Source: Pseudomonas fluorescens
GTDB taxonomy: Bacteria > Pseudomonadota > Gammaproteobacteria > Pseudomonadales > Pseudomonadaceae
Direction: 5' to 3'
NCBI RefSeq assembly: GCF_902498185.1
Contig: NZ_CABVIX010000011.1
Location: 1-64,000 of the forward strand
Length of the DNA stretch: 64,000 nt
A program made the position numbers and the translations under genes. The notes under the pieces were generated by a model. The model searched no databases. It saw nothing but the letters and a program-made list of their open reading frames with translations, and was not told where the DNA came from. Below are positions 8,398-16,782 of this stretch, piece by piece; positions within the stretch are counted from its first letter, which is position 1, and every line of letters starts with the position of its first letter.

Positions 8398-8820
8398 TCA
8401 ATCCAGCTCGACGATCTCGTAGCCGTGGGTGATCTCCACACCCGCACGGCCCAGCATGATCGACGCCGAGCAGTATTTTTCAGCCGACAGCTCCACCGCG
8501 CGCTTGACCTGGGCTTCCTTCAATCCGCGGCCTTTCACCACGAAGTTCAGGTGGATCCTGGTAAACACCTTGGGGTCTTCGTCGGCGCGTTCGGCTTCAA
8601 GGAAGGCTTCGCAGCTTTCCACCGCCTGGCGCGACTTCTTCAGGATGCTGACCACGTCGAAATTGCTGCAGCCGCCGAGGCCCAGCAGAAGCATTTCCAT
8701 CGGGCGTACACCCAGGTTGCGGCCTCCGGCCTCCGGTGGACCATCCATGACCACGACATGACCGCTCCCCGATTCGCCGAGGAACATCGCTTCGCCGGCC
8801 CATTGGATACGTGCCTTCAT
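8398..8820 (-). CDS. OsmC family protein
   Basis: Likely thiol-dependent peroxidase or stress protein of the OsmC/YhfA group, 140 residues. The two family cysteines are C51 (in LGGCSNF) and C117 (in AEKYCSAS). The ATG at MKARIQW is chosen over an open upstream extension that lacks similarity. The gene is divergent from crp across 187 bases, an arrangement that is conserved in P. putida. The exact substrate is unknown. Confidence 0.88.
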   Translation of the reverse strand: MKARIQWAGEAMFLGESGSGHVVVMDGPPEAGGRNLGVRPMEMLLLGLGGCSNFDVVSILKKSRQAVESCEAFLEAERADEDPKVFTRIHLNFVVKGRGLKEAQVKRAVELSAEKYCSASIMLGRAGVEITHGYEIVELD

Positions 8821-9007
8821 CTGTCCCGACTCCCTTGCCTGTAAAAAGGGTGCCAGCTTAGACCCTGCCGGGCCGCTGGAAAAGCTCAAGACGCCGAGCT
8901 TTTTGCCGATACCGCCAGGAGTGTCTGATAAGCTGGCGCCAAATCACTGGCACCCCTGTCCAGTCCCTGATAAAAGCCCGATGCGTCGCTTCTACCGAGA
9001 TTCCGTC

Positions 9008-9652
9008 ATGGTTGCCTCTGCCCTACCTGCCAAGATCAAGAACATCGAAAAGCTGCTGGCCCACTGTCAGCGCCGCCGCTTCGCCGCCAAGAGCAATATC
9101 ATCTGCGCCGGTGACAAGGCCGAAACGCTGTCATTCATCATCAAGGGGTCGGTGACTATCCTGATCGAGGATGACGAGGGTCACGAGATGATCATCGCTT
9201 ACCTCAACCAGGGCGACTTTTTCGGCGAACTCGGCCTGTTCGAGCCCACGGGGCAGGAGCAGCAGCGCAGCGCCTGGGTACGTGCCAAGACCGAATGCGA
9301 AGTGGCGGAAATCGGCTATGACAAGTTTCGCGAGGTGGTTCGTCAGGATCCGGAGATGCTCTACGCCCTTGGCGGCCAGATGGCCCAGCGCCTGCGCAAT
9401 ACCACCCGCAAGGTCGGCGACCTGGCGTTCTTCGATGTCACCGGGCGTGTCTCCCGCTGCCTCCTCGAGCTTTGCAAGCAGCCCGACGCGATGACCCATC
9501 CTGACGGGATGCAGATCAAGATCACCCGCCAGGAAATCGGCCGCATCGTCGGCTGCTCTCGCGAGATGGTGGGCCGGGTGCTCAAGGACCTGGAAGAACG
9601 CAGCCTGGTCCACGTCAAGGGCAAGACCATGGTGGTCTACGGCACTCGCTAG
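9008..9652 (+). CDS. crp: cAMP receptor protein Crp/Vfr
   Basis: Global transcription regulator of the CRP-FNR family, 214 residues. The N-terminal cyclic-nucleotide-binding domain includes GDFFGELGLFE and the RSAWVRAKTEC segment, which carries the Arg-Ser pair contacting the cyclic phosphate. The C-terminal winged helix-turn-helix reads TRQEIGRIVGCSREMVGR. It is the orthologue of Vfr of P. aeruginosa. In P. putida the protein does not govern carbon catabolite repression as in E. coli. The ATG at MVASALPAK fits the family. Its stop overlaps the stop of the convergent ligase-like gene by 4 bases. Confidence 0.96.
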   Translation: MVASALPAKIKNIEKLLAHCQRRRFAAKSNIICAGDKAETLSFIIKGSVTILIEDDEGHEMIIAYLNQGDFFGELGLFEPTGQEQQRSAWVRAKTECEVAEIGYDKFREVVRQDPEMLYALGGQMAQRLRNTTRKVGDLAFFDVTGRVSRCLLELCKQPDAMTHPDGMQIKITRQEIGRIVGCSREMVGRVLKDLEERSLVHVKGKTMVVYGTR

Positions 9653-10353
9653 TCCTTGGGCAGGGCTGCGATGACTTCGGCGTAGGCCTGGCCCAACCGC
9701 TCGTACAGCGGCGCCTGGGGCACCACCTCGTGCAGAGCGATATGGCTATCGGCCCGGCAACGCTGGTCGAGTTCGCAGCATTCGTTGAAACGATTGACTG
9801 CCGCCACCATCGATTCACGCTCGTTATCCAGCAGTAGCGCGCCATGCACCAGCACCACAGGACGCTTGCCGCCCAGCCCTTGTCGCCAGCGCTGGGCAGT
9901 GCCCACCAGCTTGCGGCCATTGAGGTTGACGTTGTAGCGCCCGTCACAAAACGCTCCATCGATCTCGCCAACCGACGCCAGCCCGCCCCATTCCCGCAGT
10001 ACCTCGCACAGCGGATCGCACAAGCGCTGGTAGGCCTGCTCGATGCGTCCGTGATCCCCTTCGCTGCGGGGCGCCACGTAGACCAGGGCGACATTGACCA
10101 CCGACGCGGACTGCGGCACCGGTTCGCCGCCCGTCTCCCGCAGCAGCACCGGCCAGCCGGCGATCGCGAGCTCGGCGCAGGCCTCTTCGAAATGCTCCAG
10201 CCGGCTCATGCGCCGTGGCATCACCAGGGCGTGGTCGGTGGGCTTCCAGAACAGCACGCCAGCCGCCTGCTCGCCTCGGCACACGGCGGCCAGCAAGTCC
10301 TGCTCGGCCTGCAGCCCGGCTTCGACGGTCAGGGCAAGGGGTTGATCAGTCAT
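9649..10353 (-). CDS. Lipoate/biotin protein ligase family protein, divergent motif
   Basis: A 234-residue protein with the BPL/LplA/LipB fold. A conserved lysine motif (NGRKLVGTAQRW, K148) is present, and NVNLNG resembles the ligase NDV motif region. The usual substrate-binding signature RRxGGGAV-H is altered to RETGGEPVPQ at 72-81: the third glycine, the alanine and the histidine are replaced. It may act as a ligase or acyltransferase on a non-standard substrate or be a non-catalytic homologue. The start at MTDQPLAL has AAGG eight bases upstream. Located after trpC, whose terminator lies just upstream. Confidence 0.8.
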   Translation of the reverse strand: MTDQPLALTVEAGLQAEQDLLAAVCRGEQAAGVLFWKPTDHALVMPRRMSRLEHFEEACAELAIAGWPVLLRETGGEPVPQSASVVNVALVYVAPRSEGDHGRIEQAYQRLCDPLCEVLREWGGLASVGEIDGAFCDGRYNVNLNGRKLVGTAQRWRQGLGGKRPVVLVHGALLLDNERESMVAAVNRFNECCELDQRCRADSHIALHEVVPQAPLYERLGQAYAEVIAALPKD

Positions 10354-10373
10354 TTCCATCACCTTGTAGACGC

Positions 10374-10397
10374 AAAAAAGCCGGCATCCGCCGGCTT
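10374..10397 (-). terminator. trpGDC terminator
   Basis: On the minus strand an AGCCGGC / GCCGGCT stem with a four-base loop is followed by TTTTTTG. It begins about 10 bases after the trpC stop. Confidence 0.85.
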
Positions 10398-10405
10398 CGC
10401 CTGGA

Positions 10406-11233
10406 TCAATCCAGCTCCTTGTGCACCACCCGCTCGGGGAAGAACAGGCGCTGCAACTCCAGCCCCGGCTGCTCGGCACGCATGAAGGCCTCACCCACCA
10501 GGAACGAATACACCTCGTTGATCTGCATGAGCTCGACATCGGCGCGGTTGAGGATGCCGCTCTCGGTGATCGCCAGGCGATCACGCGGGATCCGCGGCAG
10601 CAGGTCGAGGGTGGTTTCCAGGCTGACTTCGAAAGTGTGCAGGTTGCGGTTGTTAACCCCGACCAATGGCGTATCGAGCGTCTTCAGGGCGCGCTCCAGC
10701 TCATCGCCGTCGTGAACCTCGACCAGCACGTCGAGACCAACGCTCGTGGCGGTGGCGGCCAGTTCGGCCATCCTCACATCGTCCAGTGCCGCGACGATCA
10801 GTAACACGCAGTCAGCACCCAAGGCGCGCGCCTCGACAATCTGATACGGGTCAACCATGAAGTCCTTGCGGATCACTGGCAGCTGGCAAGCGGCGCGCGC
10901 CTGCTGCAGGTAGGCGTCGGCACCCTGGAAGTAATCCACATCCGTCAGCACCGACAGGCAGGTAGCCCCGCCCTTCTCGTAGCTGACCGCGATCTCTGCC
11001 GGGACGAAGTGTTCGCGGATCACGCCCTTGCTCGGCGAGGCCTTCTTGATCTCGGCGATCACCGCAGGCTGCTTGCGCGCGGCCTGGTCGATCAGGGCCT
11101 TGGCGAAGCCACGCGGCGCATCGGCCAGCCGGGCCAGGTTCTCGAGTTCCGCCAGGGAAACCCGCGCGCTGCGCTCGGCAACCTCTTCAGCCTTGCGGGC
11201 AAGGATCTTTTCCAGCACCGTCGGTACGCTCAT
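10406..11233 (-). CDS. trpC: Indole-3-glycerol phosphate synthase
   Basis: Closes the indole ring: carboxyphenylamino-deoxyribulose phosphate to indole-3-glycerol phosphate. It is a monofunctional TIM barrel of 275 residues (not fused to TrpF). Active-site segments are EIKKASPSKG at 61-70, VIRKDF, LVEVHD and GVNNRNL. The start ATG overlaps the trpD stop by 4 bases (ATGA), indicating translational coupling. It is the last gene of trpGDC and is controlled by the leader upstream of trpG. Confidence 0.98.
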   Translation of the reverse strand: MSVPTVLEKILARKAEEVAERSARVSLAELENLARLADAPRGFAKALIDQAARKQPAVIAEIKKASPSKGVIREHFVPAEIAVSYEKGGATCLSVLTDVDYFQGADAYLQQARAACQLPVIRKDFMVDPYQIVEARALGADCVLLIVAALDDVRMAELAATATSVGLDVLVEVHDGDELERALKTLDTPLVGVNNRNLHTFEVSLETTLDLLPRIPRDRLAITESGILNRADVELMQINEVYSFLVGEAFMRAEQPGLELQRLFFPERVVHKELD

Positions 11234-12279
11234 GCTTCATTCTCCTGCTTGAATACCGCGGTAAAGGCGCCCAGCTCCTGCAATTTTTCCCAGGCAAGGC
11301 CGGTGTGCAGCACGTCATGGGCCAGCTCGACGCCGCCCTTGAGGCTCATCGCCTCGTCCGCCGCGTACAGGGCGGCGCCGGCATTGAGCACGATCATTTC
11401 AGCGGCCTTCTGGCCGACTTCGGTCTTGCGACGGCCCAGGGCATCGCGGATCAGTTCAAACGATGCCTGCGGACCATCGACAGCCAAGCCATGCAAGCTC
11501 TGGCTTTTCATGCCCAGGTCTTCTGGCTCGACCCAGTATTCGGTGATCTGGTCATTTTTCAATTCGGCCACGAAAGTTGGCGCGGCCAGGCTGAACTCGT
11601 CCAGGCCATCCTTGGAGTGGACCACCAGCACATGCCTGCTGCCCAGGCGCTGCAGGACTTCCGCCAGCGGGCGGCACAGGGCCTGGCTGAACACCCCGAC
11701 CACCTGGTGCCTGACGCCGGCTGGATTCGTAAGCGGGCCCAGCATGTTGAACAACGTGCGCAGGCCCAGGTCACGTCGCGGGCCGGCGGCATGCTTCATG
11801 GCCGAGTGATGGGTCTGGGCGAACATGAAGCCGATCCCCAGGCTGTCGATGCAACGGGCTACCTGGACGGGCGTGAGGCTCAGGTAGATGCCTGCCGCTT
11901 CCAGCAGGTCGGCACTGCCGCTCTTGCCCGACACCGCGCGATTGCCGTGCTTGGCCACCTTGCAACCGGCGGCGGCCAGGACAAAGGACGACGCGGTGGA
12001 AACGTTGAAAATGTTGGCCCCATCGCCGCCCGTGCCGACGATGTCGACCACACCATCCAGGCTTTGCAATTCGACCTTGTCCGCCAGCTCACGCATCACC
12101 GACACAGCACCAACGATCTCGTCGATGGTTTCGCTTTTCATGCGCATGCCCATCAGGAAGGCGCCGATCTGCGCCTCGGTGCACTGTCCGGTCATGATCT
12201 GACGCATGACGTCGCGCATTTCTTCGGTGGTCAGGTCCAACTGGGCAACCACACGGCCCAGCGCGCTCTTGATATCCAT
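11230..12279 (-). CDS. trpD: Anthranilate phosphoribosyltransferase
   Basis: Transfers phosphoribosyl from PRPP to anthranilate, second committed step of tryptophan synthesis. The protein is 349 residues. The PRPP-binding GTGGDGANIFNVST motif, the KHGNRAVSGKSGSADLLE loop and the metal-binding KSKDGLDE-like segment (HSKDGLDEFS) are all present. It lies 9 bases after trpG and overlaps trpC. Monofunctional, not fused to trpG as in enteric bacteria. Confidence 0.98.
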   Translation of the reverse strand: MDIKSALGRVVAQLDLTTEEMRDVMRQIMTGQCTEAQIGAFLMGMRMKSETIDEIVGAVSVMRELADKVELQSLDGVVDIVGTGGDGANIFNVSTASSFVLAAAGCKVAKHGNRAVSGKSGSADLLEAAGIYLSLTPVQVARCIDSLGIGFMFAQTHHSAMKHAAGPRRDLGLRTLFNMLGPLTNPAGVRHQVVGVFSQALCRPLAEVLQRLGSRHVLVVHSKDGLDEFSLAAPTFVAELKNDQITEYWVEPEDLGMKSQSLHGLAVDGPQASFELIRDALGRRKTEVGQKAAEMIVLNAGAALYAADEAMSLKGGVELAHDVLHTGLAWEKLQELGAFTAVFKQENEA

Positions 12280-12288
12280 GATCGATCC

Positions 12289-12882
12289 TTAGCGGCGGCC
12301 GCCGGTCTGCTTGAGGAAGTTGGCGAACAGTTCATGACCCTGCTCGGTCAGGATGGACTCGGGATGGAACTGCACCCCTTCGATGTTCAGGATCTTGTGG
12401 CGCAGGCCCATGATCTCGTCGACCGAGCCGTCTTCCAAGGCTGTCCAGGCGGTCACTTCAAGGCAATCGGGCAAGGTGTCGCGCTTGACCACCAGCGAGT
12501 GATAGCGAGTGACTGTCAGCGGATTGTTCAGCTCGGCGAATACGCCAAGGTCGCGGTGCAGTACCGGGCTGGTCTTGCCGTGCATCACCTGGCGGGCACG
12601 GACCACTTCGCCGCCGAAGGCCTGGCCAATGGACTGGTGACCCAGGCAGACACCCAGAATCGGCAACTTGCCAGCAAAGTGCAGGATAGCCTCGATGGAG
12701 ACCCCGGCCTCGCTCGGCGTGCAGGGCCCTGGGGACACAACGATGCGTTCGGGGTTGAGGGCTTCGATCTGGGCAATGGTCATTTCGTCGTTGCGAATGA
12801 CCTTGACCTCTGCCCCCAGCTCGCCGAGGTATTGCACGACGTTGTAGGTAAAGGAGTCGTAGTTGTCGATCATCAGTAACAT
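12289..12882 (-). CDS. trpG: Anthranilate synthase component II (glutamine amidotransferase)
   Basis: Supplies ammonia from glutamine to TrpE; the protein may also serve folate synthesis as PabA. It is 197 residues, class I amidotransferase. The nucleophile is C79 in GVCLGHQ, with His/Glu in GVQFHPES. The ATG at MLLMIDNYDS has AAGAGG nine bases upstream; a TTG three codons earlier is less likely. First gene of trpGDC, behind a Trp-rich leader peptide and a conserved hairpin at 12996-13010. Confidence 0.97.
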   Translation of the reverse strand: MLLMIDNYDSFTYNVVQYLGELGAEVKVIRNDEMTIAQIEALNPERIVVSPGPCTPSEAGVSIEAILHFAGKLPILGVCLGHQSIGQAFGGEVVRARQVMHGKTSPVLHRDLGVFAELNNPLTVTRYHSLVVKRDTLPDCLEVTAWTALEDGSVDEIMGLRHKILNIEGVQFHPESILTEQGHELFANFLKQTGGRR

Positions 12883-13021
12883 CTGGGTCAACCTCTTGAA
12901 TCTACTGACCTTGAATTCGCACCTTCCTGCTACCGGCCACGACCGTGGACAGCCCGCGCGAGGCGGTGAGAAAGCAGGAAGGCAAGGGAGGACGGGCCGG
13001 ACAGACCGGCAAAAGACAAAG
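12883..13021 (-). promoter_or_regulatory. trpGDC attenuator region
   Basis: The transcribed leader between the leader peptide and trpG. A short GCCGG / CCGGC hairpin (12996-13010) begins 11 bases after the leader stop and is followed on the minus strand by a C/T-rich run (CCGTCCTCCCTTGCC). A second, 10-base perfect pairing joins 12973-12982 with 12922-12931 further downstream, an alternative fold. The same hairpin plus C/T tail occurs upstream of trpE. Attenuation of trpGDC is established for P. putida; the exact folds proposed here are inference. No run of U follows, so termination may not be classical. Confidence 0.75.
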
Positions 13022-13108
13022 TCAGGCGCGCCAACGCCAACGGGCGTGGGCCTTGATTACGCGCATCAAGAGTTTGCTGACGATCAACACGGGGTAGTTC
13101 TCGCTCAT
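13022..13108 (-). CDS. trpL: Trp leader peptide for trpGDC
   Basis: A 28-codon frame ending in ARWRWRA, with two Trp codons separated by one Arg codon. The ATG at 13106-13108 has only a weak ribosome site; an internal ATG gives a 14-residue form, MRVIKAHARWRWRA. That 14-residue core matches the trpE leader at 12 of 14 positions. It functions as a ribosome position sensor: stalling at the Trp codons when charged tRNA-Trp is scarce should favour read-through into trpG. Start choice is uncertain. Confidence 0.8.
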   Translation of the reverse strand: MSENYPVLIVSKLLMRVIKAHARWRWRA

Positions 13109-13252
13109 ACGTGACCGCACAGTAGCCTACCGAGGCGGCGGGCGCAATATGGCGGGGGGTACGGCAAAACGGAGGGAGTCCCTTGCAATGTCCGGACCTT
13201 TGCTATGGTTAATCGGTTCACGCCGATAACAACAATGAAAAGGATCCGCCGC

Positions 13253-15139
13253 ATGCGCAAACCTCCACTCTTGCGTTCCCTGCTCGGCCTGCTCACCTTG
13301 GCCTGCAGCCAGGCGATGGCCGCGCCCTCGCCCTACTCCACCCTGATCGTGTTCGGCGACAGCCTGAGCGATGCGGGGCAGTTTCCCGACCCTCAGAACC
13401 CGCTCGACGGAACACGCTTCACCAACCGCGGCGACGATGGCCGGTATGCGCCGGTTTCACCGATGATCCTGGGCGCGCGCCTGGGCGTGCCAGGCACTGA
13501 GCTGGGTCCCTCGACGTCCCGTATCAGGGCCGCTTTGCAGCTGCCTGACGGTAACAACTGGGCGGTGGGGGGATACCGAACCGATCAGATCCTCGATTCG
13601 ATAACGGACACTTCCGTCGTCGATCTGCCGCCGTTCGGCACCCTGCGCGAACGCCCCGGCTATCTGGCCAATGGTTTCCAGGCCGACCCCAACGCCCTCT
13701 ACTACCTGACCGGCGGCGGCAACGACTTTCTTCAGGGCCTGGTCAACAGCCCGGCCGACGCGGCGGCTGCAGGTGGCCGCCTGGCTGCCAGTGCCCAGGC
13801 GCTGCAGCAGGGAGGCGCGCGCTACATAATGGTATGGATGCTTCCCGACCTCGGCCTTACCCCGAACTTCAGCGGCACGCCGAACCAAGGCGCAATTTCG
13901 CAACTCTCACAGGCATTCAACCAATCGCTGCTCAGCCAGCTCGGGCAGATCAATGCCCAGATCATCCCGCTGAATATTCCGGCACTGCTCAATGAGGCGG
14001 TCTCTGATCCCGCCCAGTACGGCCTTGCGGTGGGGCAGAACCTGATAGGCACGTGCTACAGCGGCAACGAATGCGTTGAAAACCCGGTCTACGGGATCAG
14101 CGGCGCAACACCTGATCCCACCAAGTTGCTGTTCAACGATGCAGTGCACCCGACCATCGCCGGCCAGCAGCTGATCGCCGACTATGGCTATTCGATCCTT
14201 TCGGCCCCTTGGGAGCTGACACTGCTGCCGGAAATGGCTCACGCCAGCCTGCGCGCGCAACAGGATGAACTGCGCAACCAGTGGCAAGCCCCGTGGCAGC
14301 AAGTCGGTGAATGGCAGGCGATCGTCGCCGCCGGTGCTCAGGATCTGGATTTCGACAGCCAGAGCAGCGCCGCCAGCGGTGATGGCCGGGGCTACAACCT
14401 GACACTCGGCGGCAGCTACCGTTTGGCCGAGACCTGGCGCATAGGCATGGTGGCGGGTGCCTACCAGCAGAAACTGGAAGCGGGCCCTGCCGACTCGGAC
14501 TACAAGCTGGACAGCTACCTTGCCACTGTTTTCGCCCAGTTCCAGTACAGCCGCTTGTGGGCCGATCTTGCACTGACTGGCGGCCACCTGGACTACAACG
14601 ACCTCAAGCGCACCTTTGCCCTGGGCGTCAACGACCGTACCGAACAAGGTGATACCGATGGCGAAGCCTGGGCCGCAGCCGGGCGCCTGGGCTTCAACCT
14701 GGCCGCCAGCGGCAGCGCCTGGCAACTCTCGCCGTTCATCAGCGCCGACTACGCACGAGTGAAGGTCGACGGTTATACAGAACAGAGCGATCGCTCGACC
14801 GCCCTGGCATACGATGAACAGGACCGGACTTCACGCCGGGTGGGTGCCGGGCTGCTGGGTAGTGTGATGTTTGGCCGAAGCACCAAGCTGTACGCCGAGG
14901 TGGCGCGCGAGCATGAGTTCGAGGACGACAGTCAGGACCTGACGATGCACCTGGTCTCGGTGCCGGGCAATGATTTCACCCTGGCTGGCTACACCCCCGA
15001 GAGCAACCTGACCCGCGCCAGCCTCGGCCTGAGCCAGGCGCTTGCGCCCGGCCTCTCCCTGCGCGGCAACTATACGTGGCGCAAGGGCGACGAGCTGACC
15101 CAGCAAGGCGCGAGCCTGGCCCTCAGCCTGGACTTCTGA
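13253..15139 (+). CDS. estA: GDSL-type esterase autotransporter EstA
   Basis: Outer-membrane-anchored lipolytic enzyme of the type V secretion class, 628 residues. A signal peptide ends near AMA-AP (about 23). The SGNH hydrolase passenger carries FGDSLSD (nucleophile S37), GGGNDF and a late DAVHP with the catalytic Asp/His. The last 270 or so residues form a beta-barrel ending in the aromatic SLALSLDF needed for assembly. In P. aeruginosa EstA affects rhamnolipid production and motility. The start MRKPPLL has AGGA eight bases upstream. Divergent from trpG and convergent with trpE. Confidence 0.94.
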   Translation: MRKPPLLRSLLGLLTLACSQAMAAPSPYSTLIVFGDSLSDAGQFPDPQNPLDGTRFTNRGDDGRYAPVSPMILGARLGVPGTELGPSTSRIRAALQLPDGNNWAVGGYRTDQILDSITDTSVVDLPPFGTLRERPGYLANGFQADPNALYYLTGGGNDFLQGLVNSPADAAAAGGRLAASAQALQQGGARYIMVWMLPDLGLTPNFSGTPNQGAISQLSQAFNQSLLSQLGQINAQIIPLNIPALLNEAVSDPAQYGLAVGQNLIGTCYSGNECVENPVYGISGATPDPTKLLFNDAVHPTIAGQQLIADYGYSILSAPWELTLLPEMAHASLRAQQDELRNQWQAPWQQVGEWQAIVAAGAQDLDFDSQSSAASGDGRGYNLTLGGSYRLAETWRIGMVAGAYQQKLEAGPADSDYKLDSYLATVFAQFQYSRLWADLALTGGHLDYNDLKRTFALGVNDRTEQGDTDGEAWAAAGRLGFNLAASGSAWQLSPFISADYARVKVDGYTEQSDRSTALAYDEQDRTSRRVGAGLLGSVMFGRSTKLYAEVAREHEFEDDSQDLTMHLVSVPGNDFTLAGYTPESNLTRASLGLSQALAPGLSLRGNYTWRKGDELTQQGASLALSLDF

Positions 15140-15150
15140 CCGGTGCAGAA

Positions 15151-15182
15151 ACAAAACGGCGCTCATCTGGAGCGCCGTTTTC
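15151..15182. terminator. Bidirectional terminator between estA and trpE
   Basis: AAAACGGCGCTC pairs with GAGCGCCGTTTT across a short loop. T tracts on both strands serve the convergent genes estA and trpE. Confidence 0.85.
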
Positions 15183-15184
15183 GC

Positions 15185-16666
15185 TTACGCCCTGGGCGGC
15201 TGTTCCGCCAGCGCCACCGCGCGGAACATCGCGCGGCGCTTGTTGATGGTTTCTTCCCACTCCAGCGCAGGCACCGAGTCGGCGACAATGCCGCCACCGG
15301 CCTGCACATGCAGCTCGCCATCCTTGATCACTGCCGTGCGGATGGCAATGGCCGTGTCCATGTTGCCGTTCCACGCCAGGTAACCCACCGCCCCGCCGTA
15401 CACGCCACGCTTGACCGGTTCCAGCTCGTCGATGATTTCCATAGCACGGATCTTCGGCGCGCCAGACAACGTGCCCGCCGGCAGGATCGCCCGTAGTGCG
15501 TCCATGGCCGTCAGGCCTTGGCGCAATTGCCCGGTGACATTGGAAACAATGTGCATCACGTTGGAATAGCGCTCGATGACCATCTTCTCGGTCAGGCGCA
15601 CCGAGCCGGTCTCTGAGACCCGGCCGGTGTCATTGCGGCCCAGGTCGATCAGCATCAGGTGTTCGGCGATTTCCTTTTCGTCCGAGAGCAAGTCGTCTTC
15701 GAGGGCCTGGTCGGCCTCTTCGGTCGCGCCGCGTGGCCGGGTACCGGCGATCGGCCGCACGGTGACCATCTTGTCCTCGACGCGTACCAGCACCTCGGGC
15801 GAGCTGCCGACCACATGGAAGTCGCCAAAGTTGAAGAAGTACATGTACGGCGTCGGGTTGAAGCAGCGCAGCGCCCGGTACAAATCGATGGGTGCGGCCT
15901 TGAAGTCGATGGACATGCGCTGCGACGGCACCACCTGCATGCAGTCGCCCGCCAGGATGTATTCCTTGACGGTGTCCACCGCGCGCTCATAGTCCTGCTG
16001 GGTGAAGCTGGAGCGGAAGGCAGGCTCCGCGGCAAGCGGACCGCCCAGATCCAGGCCACGGCGCGGGGTGATCGGCTCGCGCAGCTTGGCCAGGAGCTGT
16101 TGCAGGCGCGCCTGGCCCTGCTCGAAGGCCTGCTCCTCGGCGGGATCGACGAGGACGATGGCGTGCATCTTGCCCGCCAGGTTGTCGAAGACCACGACCG
16201 CGTCCGAGACCATCAGCAGGATGTCCGGCACGCCCAAGGGGTCGGGATTCGGGCACTTGCCCAAGCGCTTTTCAACGTAGCGCACACAGTCGTAACCGAA
16301 GTAGCCGACCAGGCCACCGTTGAAGCGCGGCAAGCCAGGGATGTCGGCAACCTTGTAGCGGTCCTTGAAGGTTTCTACAAAGGCCAGCGGGTCTTCCACT
16401 TCCAGGCTCTCGATCTCTTCGCCATCATGGGTGACGCTGACCTGATGATCGTGCACGCGCAGCACGGTGCGCGATGGCAGGCCGATCATCGAGTAGCGGC
16501 CCCACTTCTCGCCGCCCTGGACCGATTCGAGCAGGTACGAGTTGGCCTGGTCGGCCAGCTTGAGGTAGATCGACAACGGGGTGTCGAAGTCGGCCAGGGT
16601 TTCGCAGGCCAGGGGAATGCGGTTGTAGCCGGCAGCGGCCAGGCGCAGGAATTCTTCGCGGATCAT
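15185..16666 (-). CDS. trpE: Anthranilate synthase component I
   Basis: Makes anthranilate from chorismate with TrpG-supplied ammonia; first committed step of tryptophan synthesis. The protein is 493 residues with an N-terminal regulatory region containing the LLES feedback-site element (LLESVQGG) and a C-terminal chorismate-binding domain (MQVVPSQRM, PIAGTRPRGA, LIDLGRNDTGR, AILPAGTLSGAPK, YGGAVGY). The ATG at MIREEFL has GAGG eight bases upstream. It is separated from trpGDC by estA and lies 71 bases behind the gph stop; the intervening bases hold an attenuator-like hairpin. Confidence 0.97.
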   Translation of the reverse strand: MIREEFLRLAAAGYNRIPLACETLADFDTPLSIYLKLADQANSYLLESVQGGEKWGRYSMIGLPSRTVLRVHDHQVSVTHDGEEIESLEVEDPLAFVETFKDRYKVADIPGLPRFNGGLVGYFGYDCVRYVEKRLGKCPNPDPLGVPDILLMVSDAVVVFDNLAGKMHAIVLVDPAEEQAFEQGQARLQQLLAKLREPITPRRGLDLGGPLAAEPAFRSSFTQQDYERAVDTVKEYILAGDCMQVVPSQRMSIDFKAAPIDLYRALRCFNPTPYMYFFNFGDFHVVGSSPEVLVRVEDKMVTVRPIAGTRPRGATEEADQALEDDLLSDEKEIAEHLMLIDLGRNDTGRVSETGSVRLTEKMVIERYSNVMHIVSNVTGQLRQGLTAMDALRAILPAGTLSGAPKIRAMEIIDELEPVKRGVYGGAVGYLAWNGNMDTAIAIRTAVIKDGELHVQAGGGIVADSVPALEWEETINKRRAMFRAVALAEQPPRA

Positions 16667-16737
16667 GGATAGCCTCGGAGGCAAGCAGCAGTGGGTCGGG
16701 CAAGCGGGACGGGCCGGCGGGCGCCGGCAGGCAGGTG
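16667..16737 (-). promoter_or_regulatory. trpE attenuator region
   Basis: Between the Trp-rich gph/leader stop and trpE. It contains a GCCGGC-GCCC-GCCGGC hairpin (16713-16728) followed on the minus strand by CCGTCCCGCTTGCC. This is the same hairpin and C/T tail as in front of trpG. Attenuation of trpE in P. putida is established; this structure is the inferred regulatory element. Confidence 0.7.
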
Positions 16738-16782
16738 TCAGGCTCGCCAGCGCCAACGCGCCAGGGCCTTGATGACTTTCAT
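16738..16782 (-). CDS. trpL: Trp leader peptide core for trpE, in frame with the gph 3' end
   Basis: An internal ATG opens a 14-residue frame, MKVIKALARWRWRA, with two Trp codons and the same stop as gph. A GTG six codons upstream (16800) would give a 20-residue form with a third Trp codon. Twelve of 14 residues match the trpG leader. It may be translated alone from a leader transcript or only as the tail of Gph; the sequence does not decide. The ribosome site is weak for both starts. Confidence 0.7.
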   Translation of the reverse strand: MKVIKALARWRWRA

